DNA from: Anthopleura xanthogrammica
Taxonomy: Eukaryota; Cnidaria; Anthozoa; Actiniaria; Actiniidae
Length of the DNA stretch: 64,000 nucleotides
Assembly: GCA_964019055.1 (NCBI GenBank)
Contig: OZ025219.1
Span: forward strand, 5,351,868 to 5,415,867
Direction: 5' to 3'
A program made the translations under genes and the position numbers. Shown in pieces: positions 25,985-37,075 of the stretch (its first letter is position 1; every line of letters starts with the position of its first letter). The notes beneath the pieces are model-generated. The model was given only the letters and a program-made list of their open reading frames with translations, ran no database searches and was not told where the DNA came from.

Positions 25985-26030
25985 AAGGTAATTGGATATA
26001 TGAGATATATGAGATATATGAGATATATGA
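25985..26030. repeat. 10-bp tandem repeat
   Basis: Four copies of GATATATGA(G). Nothing else is recognised from 25570 to 27050. Confidence 0.7.
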
Positions 26031-27088
26031 GAATATGACAAGCTTTAGTGCCCGGTGTTAGTGTATTGGACTAGGAAGGAGTCTTGTTGTTTCTTTCCCC
26101 AAAGGCATGAAAAATAAATTAAACAAATTAATCTTCCATAATATCTTCATGGAATTCAAAAACCGAATTTTGAGATTAATCATAAAATTAATCATTGTTA
26201 TATCTTATTATATATTCAAAAAGTTGACATTTTGATGATAATCTAATATTTTTGCCAAACTACACAATTATTGTTTAGTTAAAGTACCTGTTCCAGTAAC
26301 ATCAAAATAGGTGACACTTTTGTCTGTATCTGTATATTACTTAGCATGTGGCATTTGATTACATTTTCCAAACCTCAAGTTGAATATTTATCTGGATGTA
26401 AAACTCAACCGTGTGAAATTGAACCTTGTTCTCTAGACATTTCATTGTCGGTGTTGACATTACAAGACACACATGTGGTAAAACTAAGGTGACGATTATA
26501 ATTCAAAACATTATATTTAATATTAGGCAGTGGTAGACTAAACGTACTAGCCCTCTTTATTACATGAGGAGATTCCTTCATAACAAAGTTCCAAGGAAAC
26601 AAATTACAGTGTCATCACCTGACATCTGATAAAGAGCCTTAATAAAAATAGTGCTAACTAGAAAATATCGTGAGGTGAGCACGCCAGGAGGTAAAGTCGT
26701 TGCAATTCAAACTGGAATAAAAATATTGAAACTATTCACAGAAGAAAGATTCGTCATAGAGGTAAGTTGTAATTTGGTGATTTCAGAATTGAAATATTAC
26801 TTACTTAATGTGTCGTAACTGCGGTAGCCTGTTGGATTTTATGCTTTTAAATGAAGGATTTTTTGCTCATTGAAGACTAATAGCCATATATTATATACAC
26901 GAGAAAGTCTTCGACCCGGCAAACAATTTGTAAGATTTATCGAACAATTGAATCCTGCTTCGCCTATATAGTATTATTAGTAGTGGTTGTATCATTTTAA
27001 GGTAAAAAAAAAAGAGAAGAGAACCAGCAAACGACTCTACTCACATATGTACGACACTGAGATCGGGATTTAATAGAACCATAAATAG

Positions 27089-27452
27089 AGAGCATAAATA
27101 AGAGAGGGACACTTCTTAATACCGCACGCGCCATATGTCGTTTGGTGTTTGAGTTTTTGATGGCGTGGACTTGTGCGCATGCGCTTAAAAACAACATAAT
27201 TTAGTCGATTTTTCTCACTTTTTTCGACAAAATCTATTAGATAAAGCCAACAGATCAGGATTGACTATTCTGTTTTCTGATAAAACACGACTGAGGCTGT
27301 TGAACACTCAAAAAGATGAAGCACACAATTTTTGACGCACAGGAATAGGGTATGGCAAAAAGTTTTTGTACGCGGATGCTAAAAATAGCCCAACCCGGAA
27401 TTCACATGGCGCGCGCTGTATTAAGAAGTTTCCCTCTCTTATTTACGCTCTC
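27089..27452. mobile_element. Fold-back element, ends GAGAGCATAAATAAGAGAGG
   Basis: Arms of about 50-70 bp (AAGAGAGGGACACTTCTTAA / TTAAGAAGTTTCCCTCTCTT) about 360 bp apart. Confidence 0.65.
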
Positions 27453-27727
27453 CTGATCGAACCCTGTTCGCATTGGTGAGAGGCGAGCGCTCGAGATCAC
27501 CTCTGTGCTACCAATGCTTTTAGGAAGGAGCTTTAATCTCCTGCCAAATAATAAACTAACGATAGTTTAAATTCACTTATAAACAACAATAACAACAACA
27601 AAAACCTTAAAAAAAAGAAAAAAAAGAAAAAAAAAAACCCGTCATCCAGCCTTAACTTTATACCTCAGATTATCTTTAAACCTGAAATTTCTAATTGATT
27701 CAAGCCTTCCGGCGAAACGATTTTTCC

Positions 27728-27855
27728 TAGTCTCCATAGCAGCCGTTTTTAGTTTCGTTCCATTCCCCTGCCTTCAACTCATCTCTGGGGAAGAGGACTG
27801 CCGGGACCGCGGGGGAATGGAACGAAACTAAATGAACGGCTGCTTAAGAAGACTA
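27728..27855. mobile_element. Fold-back element, ends TAGTCTCCATAGCAGCCG
   Basis: TTTAGTTTCGTTCCATTCCC at the left pairs with GGGAATGGAACGAAACTAAA at the right; about 128 bp. Confidence 0.7.
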
Positions 27856-28680
27856 TATTTTACCTTCTTGCCAAGGAAAAAGCAAATACCTTTACTACCA
27901 CTAATAGCATTAGCAGATGATGATATACTGTGAATATAAAAGTTCCTGCACCAAAATGGTGGCTATAAATAAAATGGACTTGGCTTCTGAGTTACCTCAT
28001 TATTCTAGCCCAAGGCATATGCATTTGTCGACAAGAGTAGTTTGGTCAGTTACCACCTGTGACAGTCAAGTCACGTATTTTCTGAAATTTAAATTACTAG
28101 TCATTTTTGATTAGATCTAGTAGACTTGCCTCAAATTTGGGATTCATGATACTGTCGTCAAATCATCAAGCAACCTCTATTCACTCCGTCATGCTAAAGG
28201 ACGTTCCAAAGGCTCGTGGGTTATTTTGGTCTGCGTGGAGCTAGTTATGCAGTATACATTAAAAAAACGCAGGGCTTTTGAAATTTTTCAAAAAGAAAAT
28301 AAGAGTATTTATTTTCAGTTTACTCATGTTTTTCGCATATTTAGTAAAATAAATGTTTATTCCTAAGAATGAACGTTAGAGAGTATTAGGAAGAGTATCT
28401 CGCTGACAAGTAAAAAAATATTTGAAATTACTTAAAAGGAATAGCAGAAACCCCCAAGTTGTAGATAAACAAAAAAATATTTGTCTTTGGTACTGAGAAG
28501 GTTTGCAAAAGGTAAAATGAAATACAGGAAACGATGAAAACGTGGTCATGTCCGCCGTTTGCTGCGCGAACATGAAGAAACGCGATGCCTCTTTTGTTTA
28601 TTGTAACTTTGATACGATATCAGCGAACTAAAGCGTTTCCAATGAATACAGCTATTTCAAAAAAGGTTGGTGAAGGTTTT

Positions 28681-29527
28681 GTTGCTTGTTGCTTGTTGCT
28701 TGTTGCTTGTTGCTTGTTGCTTGTTGCTTGTTGCTTGTTGCTTGTTGCTTGTTGCTTGTTGCTTGTTGCTTGTTGCTTGTTGCTTGTTGCTTGTTGCTTG
28801 TTGCATGTTGCTTGTTGCTTGTTGCTTGTTGCTTGTTGCTTGTTGCATGCTGCATGTTGCACGTTGCTTGTTGCTTGTTGCTTGTTGCATGCTGCTTGTT
28901 GCTTGTTGCTTGTTGCTTGTTGCTTGTTGCTTGTTGCTTGTTGCTTGTTGCTTGTTGCTTGTTGCTCGTTGCTTGTTGCTTGTTGCTTGTTGCTTGTTGC
29001 TTGTTGCTTGTTGCTTGTTGCTTGTTGCTTGTTGCTTGTTGCTTGTTGCATGCTGCATGTTGCACGTTGCTTGTTGCTTGTTGCTTGTTGCATGCTGCTT
29101 GTTGCTTGTTGCTTGTTGCTTGTTGCTTGTTGCTTGTTGCTTGTTGCTTGTTGCTTGTTGCATGTTGCTTGTTGCTTGTTGCTTGTTGCTTGTTGCTTGT
29201 TGCATGCTGCTTGTTGCTTGTTGCTTGTTGCTTGTTGCTTGTTGCTTGTTGCTTGTTGCTTGTTGCTTGTTGCTTGTTGCTTGTTGCTTGTTGCTTGTTG
29301 CTTGTTGCTTGTTGCTTGTTGCTTGTTGCTTGTTGCTTGTTGCTTGTTGCTTGTTGCTTGTTGCTTGTTGCTTGTTGCTTGTTGCTTGTTGCTTGTTGCT
29401 TGTTGCTTGTTGCTTGTTGCTTGTTGCTTGTTGCTTGTTGCTTGTTGCTTGTTGCTTGTTGCTTGTTGCTTGTTGCTTGTTGCTTGTTGCTTGTTGCTTG
29501 TTGCTTGTTGCACGTTGCACGTTGCTT
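28681..29527. repeat. Heptamer minisatellite (TTGCTTG)n
   Basis: About 120 copies of a 7-bp unit, with sporadic TTGCATG, CTGCATG and TTGCACG variants in repeated blocks. The long ORFs on both strands are artefacts of a 7-bp unit without stops. Confidence 0.98.
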
Positions 29528-29789
29528 GCCAAGCTGGGACTGTATTATGGAAATAATGTTAAATATATTTACTTGCGGATACAGCTTGATAATTAACAGA
29601 AATACGAGAAGATTAGTCATATTTTATAACTTGTATACTTCGGCCTTTCTCCAAAGGCCATCAACAGCAAAATGAACTGGAATATAAGAATATAAAACTT
29701 AGTTTAAAAGTCTCAGGGGAATGGATAGTCCTTGTTCATTCAGGCTTGGCTTTTGTTCTTTAATAAAAAAGCGCTTCATATATTTCTAT

Positions 29790-30237
29790 TTTTCTATAGT
29801 CTCTCAGATTCGACGAGACGACATGTCTAGCCACCAAGACGTCAATGATCAGGGTAACTCAACTAATTCTAAAACAGTCATTTTGACTCTCCCGTATAAA
29901 GGAGACAAAGGAGTCGAGCAAGTACAGAAGTTAAAGCGCACCACTAGAAATTTTTTACCACCTGATGCTAAAGCCGTTTTTGCTTTTAAAGCTAATAAAC
30001 TAGCATCACGTTTTAAGTTAAAAGACAGTACCAATTTTCGACATGATATTGTATAATATTGCAGAACATAGTGGAAAATATAGGAAATCTTCCTTTGTAA
30101 AACACAGCAAAGAAACAGGACGCGAAACCATCAAAGTGGAACACTCAAGTATTCTCTTGTCTAATCTGAGAGACTATAGAAAAAGATCTGAAAAATATCT
30201 GAAGCGCTTTTTATTAAAGAACAAAAGCCATGTCTGA
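29790..30237 (+). pseudogene. Penelope-like retroelement fragment, degenerate
   Basis: LPYKGDKGVEQVQKLKR, a run to FKLKDSTNFRHDIV, then a stop, then YNIAEHSGKYRKSSFVKH. In Penelope-like elements a region like this leads from the reverse transcriptase into the GIY-YIG endonuclease. Here the YIG-containing part appears deleted and the frame is broken at 30054. Identification is from pattern memory, not a search. Confidence 0.5.
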
Positions 30238-30699
30238 ATTTGACTTGCCACAAGTTGTACTGGCTATGTTCTTTGTGGATGAGAGCCCGCACGATGCGCG
30301 AGGGGGGCCGCTAAGAAGGACTTTTGAAAGTCTAAGCCTGAATGAACAAGGACAAACCATTCCCCTGAGCCTTTAAACTAAGTTATACGTCCAATCCCAT
30401 TTCATTTTGCTGTTGTCAGCGGTCTCACTTAGCGCGTATAAAGAGATGAGCTCAGATCAAACATCACACTTCGAGATTTAAGGCTCCGTGCAACGTTGGC
30501 TGAAGCTCCGCAAGTTCCTCAGAATAGAGTCGCCGAAGCCCAAGCGGCTCAAAAGAGCACTAACCAAGAAGCAGAAAACGTTCAAGCTCCCCCGCAAGCT
30601 AAAGCACGAAAACCTTTGGTTCTTGTGATAATCTTAAAAGTCTTGTTTGTTTATTTTTTCTTTCACCGTTTGCTCCCCTACTGAGCTCCATTTAAGTTG

Positions 30700-31262
30700 T
30701 TGCCTTTCGCCTCGTGTGGTTTGCTGGCATGTTGAACCCTCGAGCGCCACAGTGGCGTTTGTAAAATCATTTATTGGTATTTCGCCTCGTGTGGTTCGCT
30801 TGTTGGACCCACTCGAGCGGCGCAATGGCGTTTGTGAAATCATTTATTGGCATTTCACCTCGTGTGGTTCGCTTTTTGGACCCAGTCGAACGGCGCAGTG
30901 GCGTTTGTCAAATCATTTATTGGCATTTCGCCTCGTGTGGTTCGCTCGTTGAACCCTAGAGCGCCACAGTGGTGTTTGTAAAATCATTTATTGGCATTTC
31001 GCCTCGTGTGGTTCGCTCGTTGAATCCTCGAGCGGCACAGTGGCGTTTGTCAAATCATTTATTGGCCTTTCGCTTCATGTGGTTCGCTCGTTGGGCCCAG
31101 TCGAGTGGGGTATTGGCGTGTGTCAAATCATTTATTGGCCTTTCGCCTCGTGTGGTTCCTTAAGTGGACCCTTCGAACGGCGAAGTGGCGTTTGTGAATC
31201 ATTTATTTGGCCTTTCGCCTGGAATGGTCTGCCTTTCCGACCTTTTCCAGCGGCGTAGTGGT
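30700..31262. repeat. About eight tandem repeats of 71-75 bp
   Basis: Units start with CCTCGTGTGGTTCGCT at 30710, 30785, 30858, 30931, 31002, 31073, 31146 and 31218 and contain GGCGTTTGTAAAATCATTTA. They are GC-richer than the surroundings. Confidence 0.9.
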
Positions 31263-32078
31263 ACAAGGGTACCCTATCCAGTCCGCATTCCGGCTGTGGT
31301 ATGGGAGAGCTTTCCCATCCACCCACCCTTCTAGTCCCGCCTACGCTATTTAGTCCGGAAGCGCGACTGCAGACTCCCATTCTCATCTCTTGAGCGCAAG
31401 GAAGATCGCTGAGAACAGGTTACTGTTGATGGCCTTTGGAGAAAGGCCGAAATATACAAATTAAAAAATATGACAAATCTTCTAGTATTTGTGTTTATTA
31501 AATAATGTCATCACAGAAGAAAATATGCTGTTAAAAGGTGCAAACAAAGTGTGGGAAAACGCATACTGCATTTCGGGCTTGTTATGCAACATATATATAA
31601 CAAGCAAAAAAAAAAACCTCACCAACCTTTTTTGAAATAGCTGTATATAATGATACAATCAGTTTTCTTGTACTTTTTTCGCCACACTCATAACCCACCA
31701 CATTAGCATTTAAAACAGACACCACAAGTCGCGAAGGGAGGAAAACTGGAGAACCTCCTTAATTCGTGGCAAGAAAACTCCAGTACATCTCCATCGCCAG
31801 AAATTCCGATAGGATATGCTTATTAGCGGCGGTATTCTTCGGTTTGACAAGAAAAAACTTACTAGGGTTTCAAGTGGTCAGTTTAGTGAAGAAGACCTGG
31901 AAGAACGCAAAATCACTCAATTATTTTAGTCTCAAAATCATGGTCATCGTTTACGTATATCTGTAAGTCGTATCTTGTTTGAAGGATTGGTTTTTTGTCA
32001 ATATTTCTGCCAAGTTTCAAATGTTTTGGCCACAATTTCATTTCTGTTTTACTATCTCAACTATTTGTAGTCATTAGC

Positions 32079-32527
32079 CTTCGAAGTTCTTAAAAGAAAC
32101 GCTTCCGGCCCGATTAAAAACCAAAGATTTCTTGCTAGTTATTTGCTTTTCCTTCTTCACAACTGCCATGTTGCATTAATTGTCGTATATTCATAGCAGG
32201 CGTTCTTTCCTGCCTTATTTTTGATTGAAAATCACTGGTAACTAACCTGAGAGGTAAAGAAATCTAATAGACCAGTTTCGCATTCGATGGAAACCGCTGT
32301 ATTTGAAGACCACAGACTCATTTGCACAGGCTTCGAAGTTCTTAAAAGAAACGCTTCCGGCCCGATTAAAAACCAAAGATTTCTTGCTAGTTATTTGCTT
32401 TTCCTTCTTCACAACTGCCATGTTGCATTAATTGTCGTATATTCATAGCAGGCGTTCTTTCCTGCCTTATTTTTGATTGAAAATCACTGGTAACTAACCT
32501 GAGAGGTAAAGAAATCTAATAGACCAG
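32079..32527. repeat. Perfect 197-bp direct duplication
   Basis: 32079-32275 and 32331-32527 appear base-for-base identical by eye, 252 bp apart. The 55-bp spacer (32276-32330) reappears inverted at about 32727-32780. Confidence 0.85.
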
Positions 32528-32538
32528 ACGACATCATT

Positions 32539-32680
32539 AAAAGTCCGTGGGATTTCAAAACATTGGTATTGTTCAACTTACACATTCTTTACATTACGGT
32601 TGACTTTTGCAAATCATTAGCAACAGCCAACTGTAATGTAAAGATGTGCAAGTTGAATAATACTAATCCCACGGACTTTG
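32539..32680. mobile_element. Fold-back element, ends AAAGTCCGTGGGAT
   Basis: Arms AAAGTCCGTGGGAT / ATCCCACGGACTTT extend through TTCAACTT and TTTACATTA pairs; nested in the larger inverted-repeat structure 32276-32780. Confidence 0.65.
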
Positions 32681-33114
32681 AATGGTGTATTTAAATAGAT
32701 GACTTATGAACGAGGCTAAGCCTGTGCAAAGGAGTCTGTGGTCTTCAAAAACAGCGGCTTGCATAGAATGCGAGTATTAGAAAGGTCGAGATTTCGAAAG
32801 CAGATGCTGCGATTCTTATATTAGCTACATCTCGTAGAAGAATAGACAGTTTAGTGGGGCTTCGGTACATTTTTGTGGAATAATCTGGGTAGGCGAGCGG
32901 AAATAGTGAATTAAATAATAAAGTCTAGATGAGCTTCATAACACAGAAAAACTATGTGCTAAGGAGTTATGAAGCCGCACCGAATACACTCTGGGAGGAT
33001 AATATCCTCGTGTTCCCTTGAAGCATCGAACGGCGAAAATCCCTTCCACAGCACTAAGAACTCTGAATCCTTGTATGATAAATATATTACGTTTATTAAA
33101 TGAGGAAAACTATG

Positions 33115-33260
33115 TACTTATTGACTGAGTGGGAGGTCCGAACGGGAAAATATTTGGCTCGAGGTCCTGAAGTACGGAACGAGCGCAGCGAGTTCCGTGC
33201 CAAGGACCTCGAGCCAAATATTTTCCCGTTCGGACCGACCTTAACTCAGTCAATAAGCAT
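33115..33260. mobile_element. Near-perfect fold-back element, TATTGACTGAG
   Basis: Arms of about 60 bp with GGTCCGAACGGGAAAATATT and its complement around a GAGCGCAGCGAG centre. Confidence 0.75.
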
Positions 33261-34022
33261 TTTATCATATGACCACATATAAAAAATCGATTTCAAAGCG
33301 TTTTTAATAAATGCGAATCAAAATGCGTAGTTTTTACATGATTGACGGCAGCGAGTCCGAACGGCGAGTCCGAACGGGAAATTATTACACTTTTCGGAAA
33401 AGCGTACTTTGTTTGCTGACGACATTTTCCCCAAAGGTTTTTTTTAGAATCACGCGTACAGTGAAATACGGTCATATGATAAATAGAATTACTATATAAG
33501 CTAACTTTATAATTAACTTCGTGATTCTACTGTCATAGACGATCTTCCTCTCACCCCTGCCGAAGATTTAGGTCTCGAAATGAATATTTCGACTTCCAAA
33601 ACTGATCCGCTTCCTCTTGGTCTTTTAGAATGTTTTGCTGGCAAAATATCTGCCGTAGATAAACAATTTAAAGCAGCATAGAAACCGTTGTCTTTCTCTT
33701 ACCTTTCAATGCGAAGTTGTGATGTATGAACTAATTACAATTGAGATAAGACAAAATATATTTTGCATGATTTTGCAGATTAGTGCCAGCCCACTTTAAT
33801 TCTGGCGATGCATAACTAAACTAATTTGTGGTCCGCAAGTCATGGTTAAGGGAGAGTGGAAAGACCTTTTAGGGGAGAGACCGCAGTAAGAGGTGAAGAT
33901 TCTTTATCACACCACAGAAAATATAGCCAGTAAGGACGTAAAAAAGTGCTTTTATATTTGTCGGTATATTTCATCTTTCAATTATGCGACGAACTTTTTT
34001 TTACCGGAAAATGAGTCAAATA

Positions 34023-34320
34023 GTTATACAATGGTTTCAAGTGGCATACCGTGGAATATCCCACGAATCACTTGTAGTTTCTAGTATAAACACGAGCTTT
34101 TAGGCGAGTGTGTATACGAAGAAAATACAAGTGTCGAGTGGGATATCCAGGGTATGCCAAGAGAAACCATTGTATAACCATTTTATCCCACACCATAGAA
34201 AATACAAATGCGTAGATTCAACGCGTAGTGCATGATGGGAAGGAAGATTGAAATACCGACGAATATACGACGGCTTTTCTGCTTTCTGATTGGTTGTATT
34301 TTCTATGGCGTGGGATAAAA
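34023..34320. mobile_element. Paired fold-back elements (second site)
   Basis: Same two elements as at 1788-2223 in opposite order: GTTATACAATGG ends at 34023-34178 and CATAGAAAATAC ends at 34181-34320. Confidence 0.55.
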
Positions 34321-35308
34321 ATAGTTATACAATGCTTTTAGGGGCATCGGCATGGAATGTCATAAAAACTCGCTTAAAGGATTGTGTTTACATGAAACTG
34401 ATACAATTGCCTTTTTTGCAATTAATATGCCACTCTACGCCTCTGTACAGGCAGTACATTACATGAAACTGTAATCAGTGAACACAGCGGTGTTTTTCAA
34501 ATCCGAAAGGATCGACTCAGCAGTCAGATGACAGAGAATTCAAAATTCAACCCACAACCGACAAGCTCTTACTACTTCTTGATTATTCTTCACACGATTT
34601 ATAAGAACGCTTGTTCGAAACTGTTTTCAAACTCAACGGACTTACCAAGTTAGTATACCTTAACTGATTTCAAGTTATTTTATCTTTTTTAAAAGTCGTA
34701 GGAGAAAAAATAGAGCTTTTTTTAATCTTTACTGTAGGGTCAGCCCGCCATTATTATTGAAAAGGTTTTTTTAGCACCTATACCACGATGGAAAGGAATC
34801 TTTAAATGCTTTATTACACATTTATGGTCAATATCCGTGAAATAAAGCCGTGAATAAAAACCATATGAGTGAAGTAATACGATATCACTTAACGGTAACC
34901 TGTCCAATTAAATCTCGCGATGTATAATAATATATGATCGACCCTAAACGTGTAACTTGTAACTTGTTTTCCGTATCATATTGCTCACCCGCTCGCGGAC
35001 TTGCTCCTTCACGATGATACGGGAAACTCGTGAATAAAAACAATATCAGGCTCTTAACAGTCCGGCGACCGACCGCGTAGTGTCAGATAATAAAAATCCT
35101 TATAACTCTTTGAATTTCGACTGATATACTAAATAAGTAAATAATACAATGCTAGAGTACAAACACTAACACTCGATTTAAGAACCACGAACAGTTTAGA
35201 ACTTTTTAAGAAAAAAATCGAAACTTTTATTTTTCATAAAACGTAGTACATATATATATTTTTTTATACATAGATATCTGTAAACAGCGCCTTTCGGCTA
35301 AAGGGAGT

Positions 35309-35602
35309 TAGAAAAAACCTACTAATGGTCTATCACCAATCGAGCCCTGTGATTGGCTGAGCTACTAGGGGTCTATTAGTGATAGACCTCTAGTAGCGAA
35401 AAGCGCCGGTTTTGAAAACCAAAAAATATATATTTAAAACAAAATCCAAAACTTTTTGCATCCTTTTATTGGACCGATTAGTAGGTTTTTACTAAAACAA
35501 TTAGACCTCTCGCCCTCATGGCCTACGAGTCAATAGCCCATTCGGCCTTCGGCCTCATGGGCTATTGACTCGTAGACCATTCGGACTCGAGGACTAATTG
35601 TT
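35309..35602. mobile_element. Young fold-back transposon copy 2
   Basis: Near-identical to 17035-17257 but with 73 extra bases (about 35511-35583) that form a palindrome around TTCGGCCTTCGGCCTC. The ACAATTAG and CTAATTGT ends are kept. Confidence 0.7.
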
Positions 35603-35649
35603 AATTAGGCGCTATATAAATTAGCTTATTATTATTATTATAAAACTGA

Positions 35650-35880
35650 TTGCAAAACTTATCACTATTTAGTACTAAATAGTACTAATTAAACAATAGA
35701 AAACAATAGAACTAGAGTACAAACAGTATATCCGTGAAACATTAGTTATACTAAATAGTACTATTTCGAGCAAATTATATTGTTTTCTATTGTTTAATTA
35801 GCATTATTTTGTACTATTTAGTAATTTGTATTTCACGGATATATTGTTTGCACTCTAGCATAAAATATCAATATTTAGTA
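35650..35880. repeat. AT-rich interleaved inverted repeats
   Basis: TTAAACAATAGAAAACAATA pairs with TATTGTTTTCTATTGTTTAA, and separately CTAGAGTACAAAC...ATATCCGTGAAA pairs with TTTCACGGATAT...GTTTGCACTCTAG. Confidence 0.6.
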
Positions 35881-36255
35881 CTTACTCTAACGCTTTGTTG
35901 AATGTAAAAATATGTGAAGTCTTTCTTTTAAGAATAGACAAGTGTAGAGAAAAGACAGTTTTTCATAGTAACGATTCCTTGCATTGAATTTTGACCGGCG
36001 CTAGTTAAACATTTCAGTCTTACAACCATCACTCTCCGTCGGGGCTCTTCCGTGAGGTTCGTTCCACGCGCACTGAGGGGCGAGCGGTCAACCACAGTAC
36101 GCCACCCATGCCACCCCATAGTTAGTACTAGTTAGTATTTTTCACGAATCCTTTATCCATGGTTGTCGCTGATTGTGTTTGCCTCTTGTCGTTAGTTATA
36201 GGCCCTCTGGCCTGGGTCCTATTGATATGTTACCATGATTACTATTGATAGTTAA

Positions 36256-36680
36256 CATGTACTGCTCTAGAATAAGACCTCTCCTGGAATACGCCTCACC
36301 GATATGGGGGGGGGGGGGGGGATCCCTTGTTATCTAGAGAAAGAAATCGAATGTGTACAAACAAGAAGCCTGAAAATTCTAGGTGCACCAGAGAACACAG
36401 TTGAGAAGCTAGGCACGAGAAGGAACTTGGCTACTAAACGTGAGCTTGAACGTATCTTTGCCGATAATCTACATCCATGCTACAAGTACCTGTCAGTACT
36501 TCAGGATAAGCGGTACAATCTAAGAAGAAGTTCCAAATATACTAATCCAATCTCAGGAACAGATAGACACAAAGACAGCTTTATACCGCGTGCCACAAGA
36601 TTACTTAATGAGTAGTATTTTTTACGCCTGTTTAACTTTTGGACATTCTCAAGTATGGTTCAATAAAGCTATTATTATAT
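36256..36680 (+). mobile_element. 5'-truncated LINE fragment (reverse transcriptase C terminus)
   Basis: RIRPLLEYASPIWGG, a poly-G slip, then LEKEIECVQTRSLKILG and a tail rich in RYNLRR to LLNE-stop. This is the typical end of CR1/L2-like LINE ORF2. A short 3' tail with an AATAAA-like motif follows. Confidence 0.65.
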
Positions 36681-36863
36681 ATCATATTATATTTAGAAAG
36701 CGAATCAGTTATTCCGTTCATGTTATACTTTCGCCTGTCTAGCTCAGGGTTGATCATAATATTTAATAGTAAGTCTAAAACTCTGCATAACTCCACAAAA
36801 AGTTTCATATCGCATGAAACAAATCCTTATTTTATAATCATTTTTGTTACACGCCGTTCTAAG

Positions 36864-37075
36864 GCCCAGTTCAGACGTCAAACTTTTGCCGCTTCGAAGT
36901 CTAATTGCCTTCGAGTTCAGGCGCTGTTTTCCTCGAAACTAGTAGAAGTATGTATATCAAACTTAGCACATGTCGTCTCCTGGCGCTAAGCAAAAGAGTT
37001 GATGTTTTATAGAGTTGTTATCGGTGTTTTCCTAGCCGTTGTCCAGAAAAGCGAGAGTTCGACGTCTGAACTGAA
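36864..37075. mobile_element. Fold-back element, CAGTTCAGACGTC family
   Basis: Ends GCCCAGTTCAGACGTC and GACGTCTGAACTGAAC; related ends occur at 40183, 45919 and 55829. Confidence 0.55.

Larger units (their letters stand above)
29596..31500. repeat. Outer and inner inverted repeats around the Penelope-like fragment
   Basis: Outer pair 29596-29670 / 31426-31500 (CGGCCTTTCTCCAAAGGCCA). Inner pair 29660-29748 / 30337-30418 (AACAAGGAC, CTCAGGGGAATGG, CTTAGTTTAAA). Confidence 0.65.
28648..31644. mobile_element. 3-kb TA-flanked composite element, ends CAGCTATTTCAAAAAAGG
   Basis: Left end CAGCTATTTCAAAAAAGG (from 28649) and right end CCTTTTTTGAAATAGCTG (to 31643), both next to TA, match over about 28 bp (including GGTTGGTGA). 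In between, in order: a heptamer minisatellite (28681-29527), nested inverted repeats with a Penelope-like fragment (29596-30418), about eight 73-bp repeats (30700-31262), and the mirror of the inner inverted repeat (31426-31500). The short relative at 6431-6835 has the same ends. No transposase was found. Confidence 0.6.
31792..33814. mobile_element. Possible 2-kb element with ends CATCGCCAGAA
   Basis: The left CATCGCCAGAAATTCCGAT and right AATTCTGGCGATG match the ends of the elements at 4899 and 9273, with one indel. The interior is unlike those copies, so this may be a larger relative or chance pairing of two fragments. Confidence 0.35.

Noticed and set aside
28681..29527. Heptamer array as an interstitial telomere
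   Set aside because: The unit TTGCTTG does not match TTAGGG or other known telomere repeats, and it lies inside an inverted-repeat element.
28585..29675. Five overlapping long ORFs (about 290-330 codons) of Leu/Val/Ala/Cys or Gln/Ala/Thr/Ser repeats on both strands
   Set aside because: A 7-bp unit without stops is open in every frame; the proteins are artefacts of the minisatellite.
30496..30684. Ala/Gln-rich 62-codon ORF
   Set aside because: It sits between repeats within the composite element; no recognisable motif and too short to support.
30700..31262. Regular 73-bp repeats as a CRISPR-like array
   Set aside because: The units are contiguous repeats without unique spacers, and the context is a eukaryotic genome.
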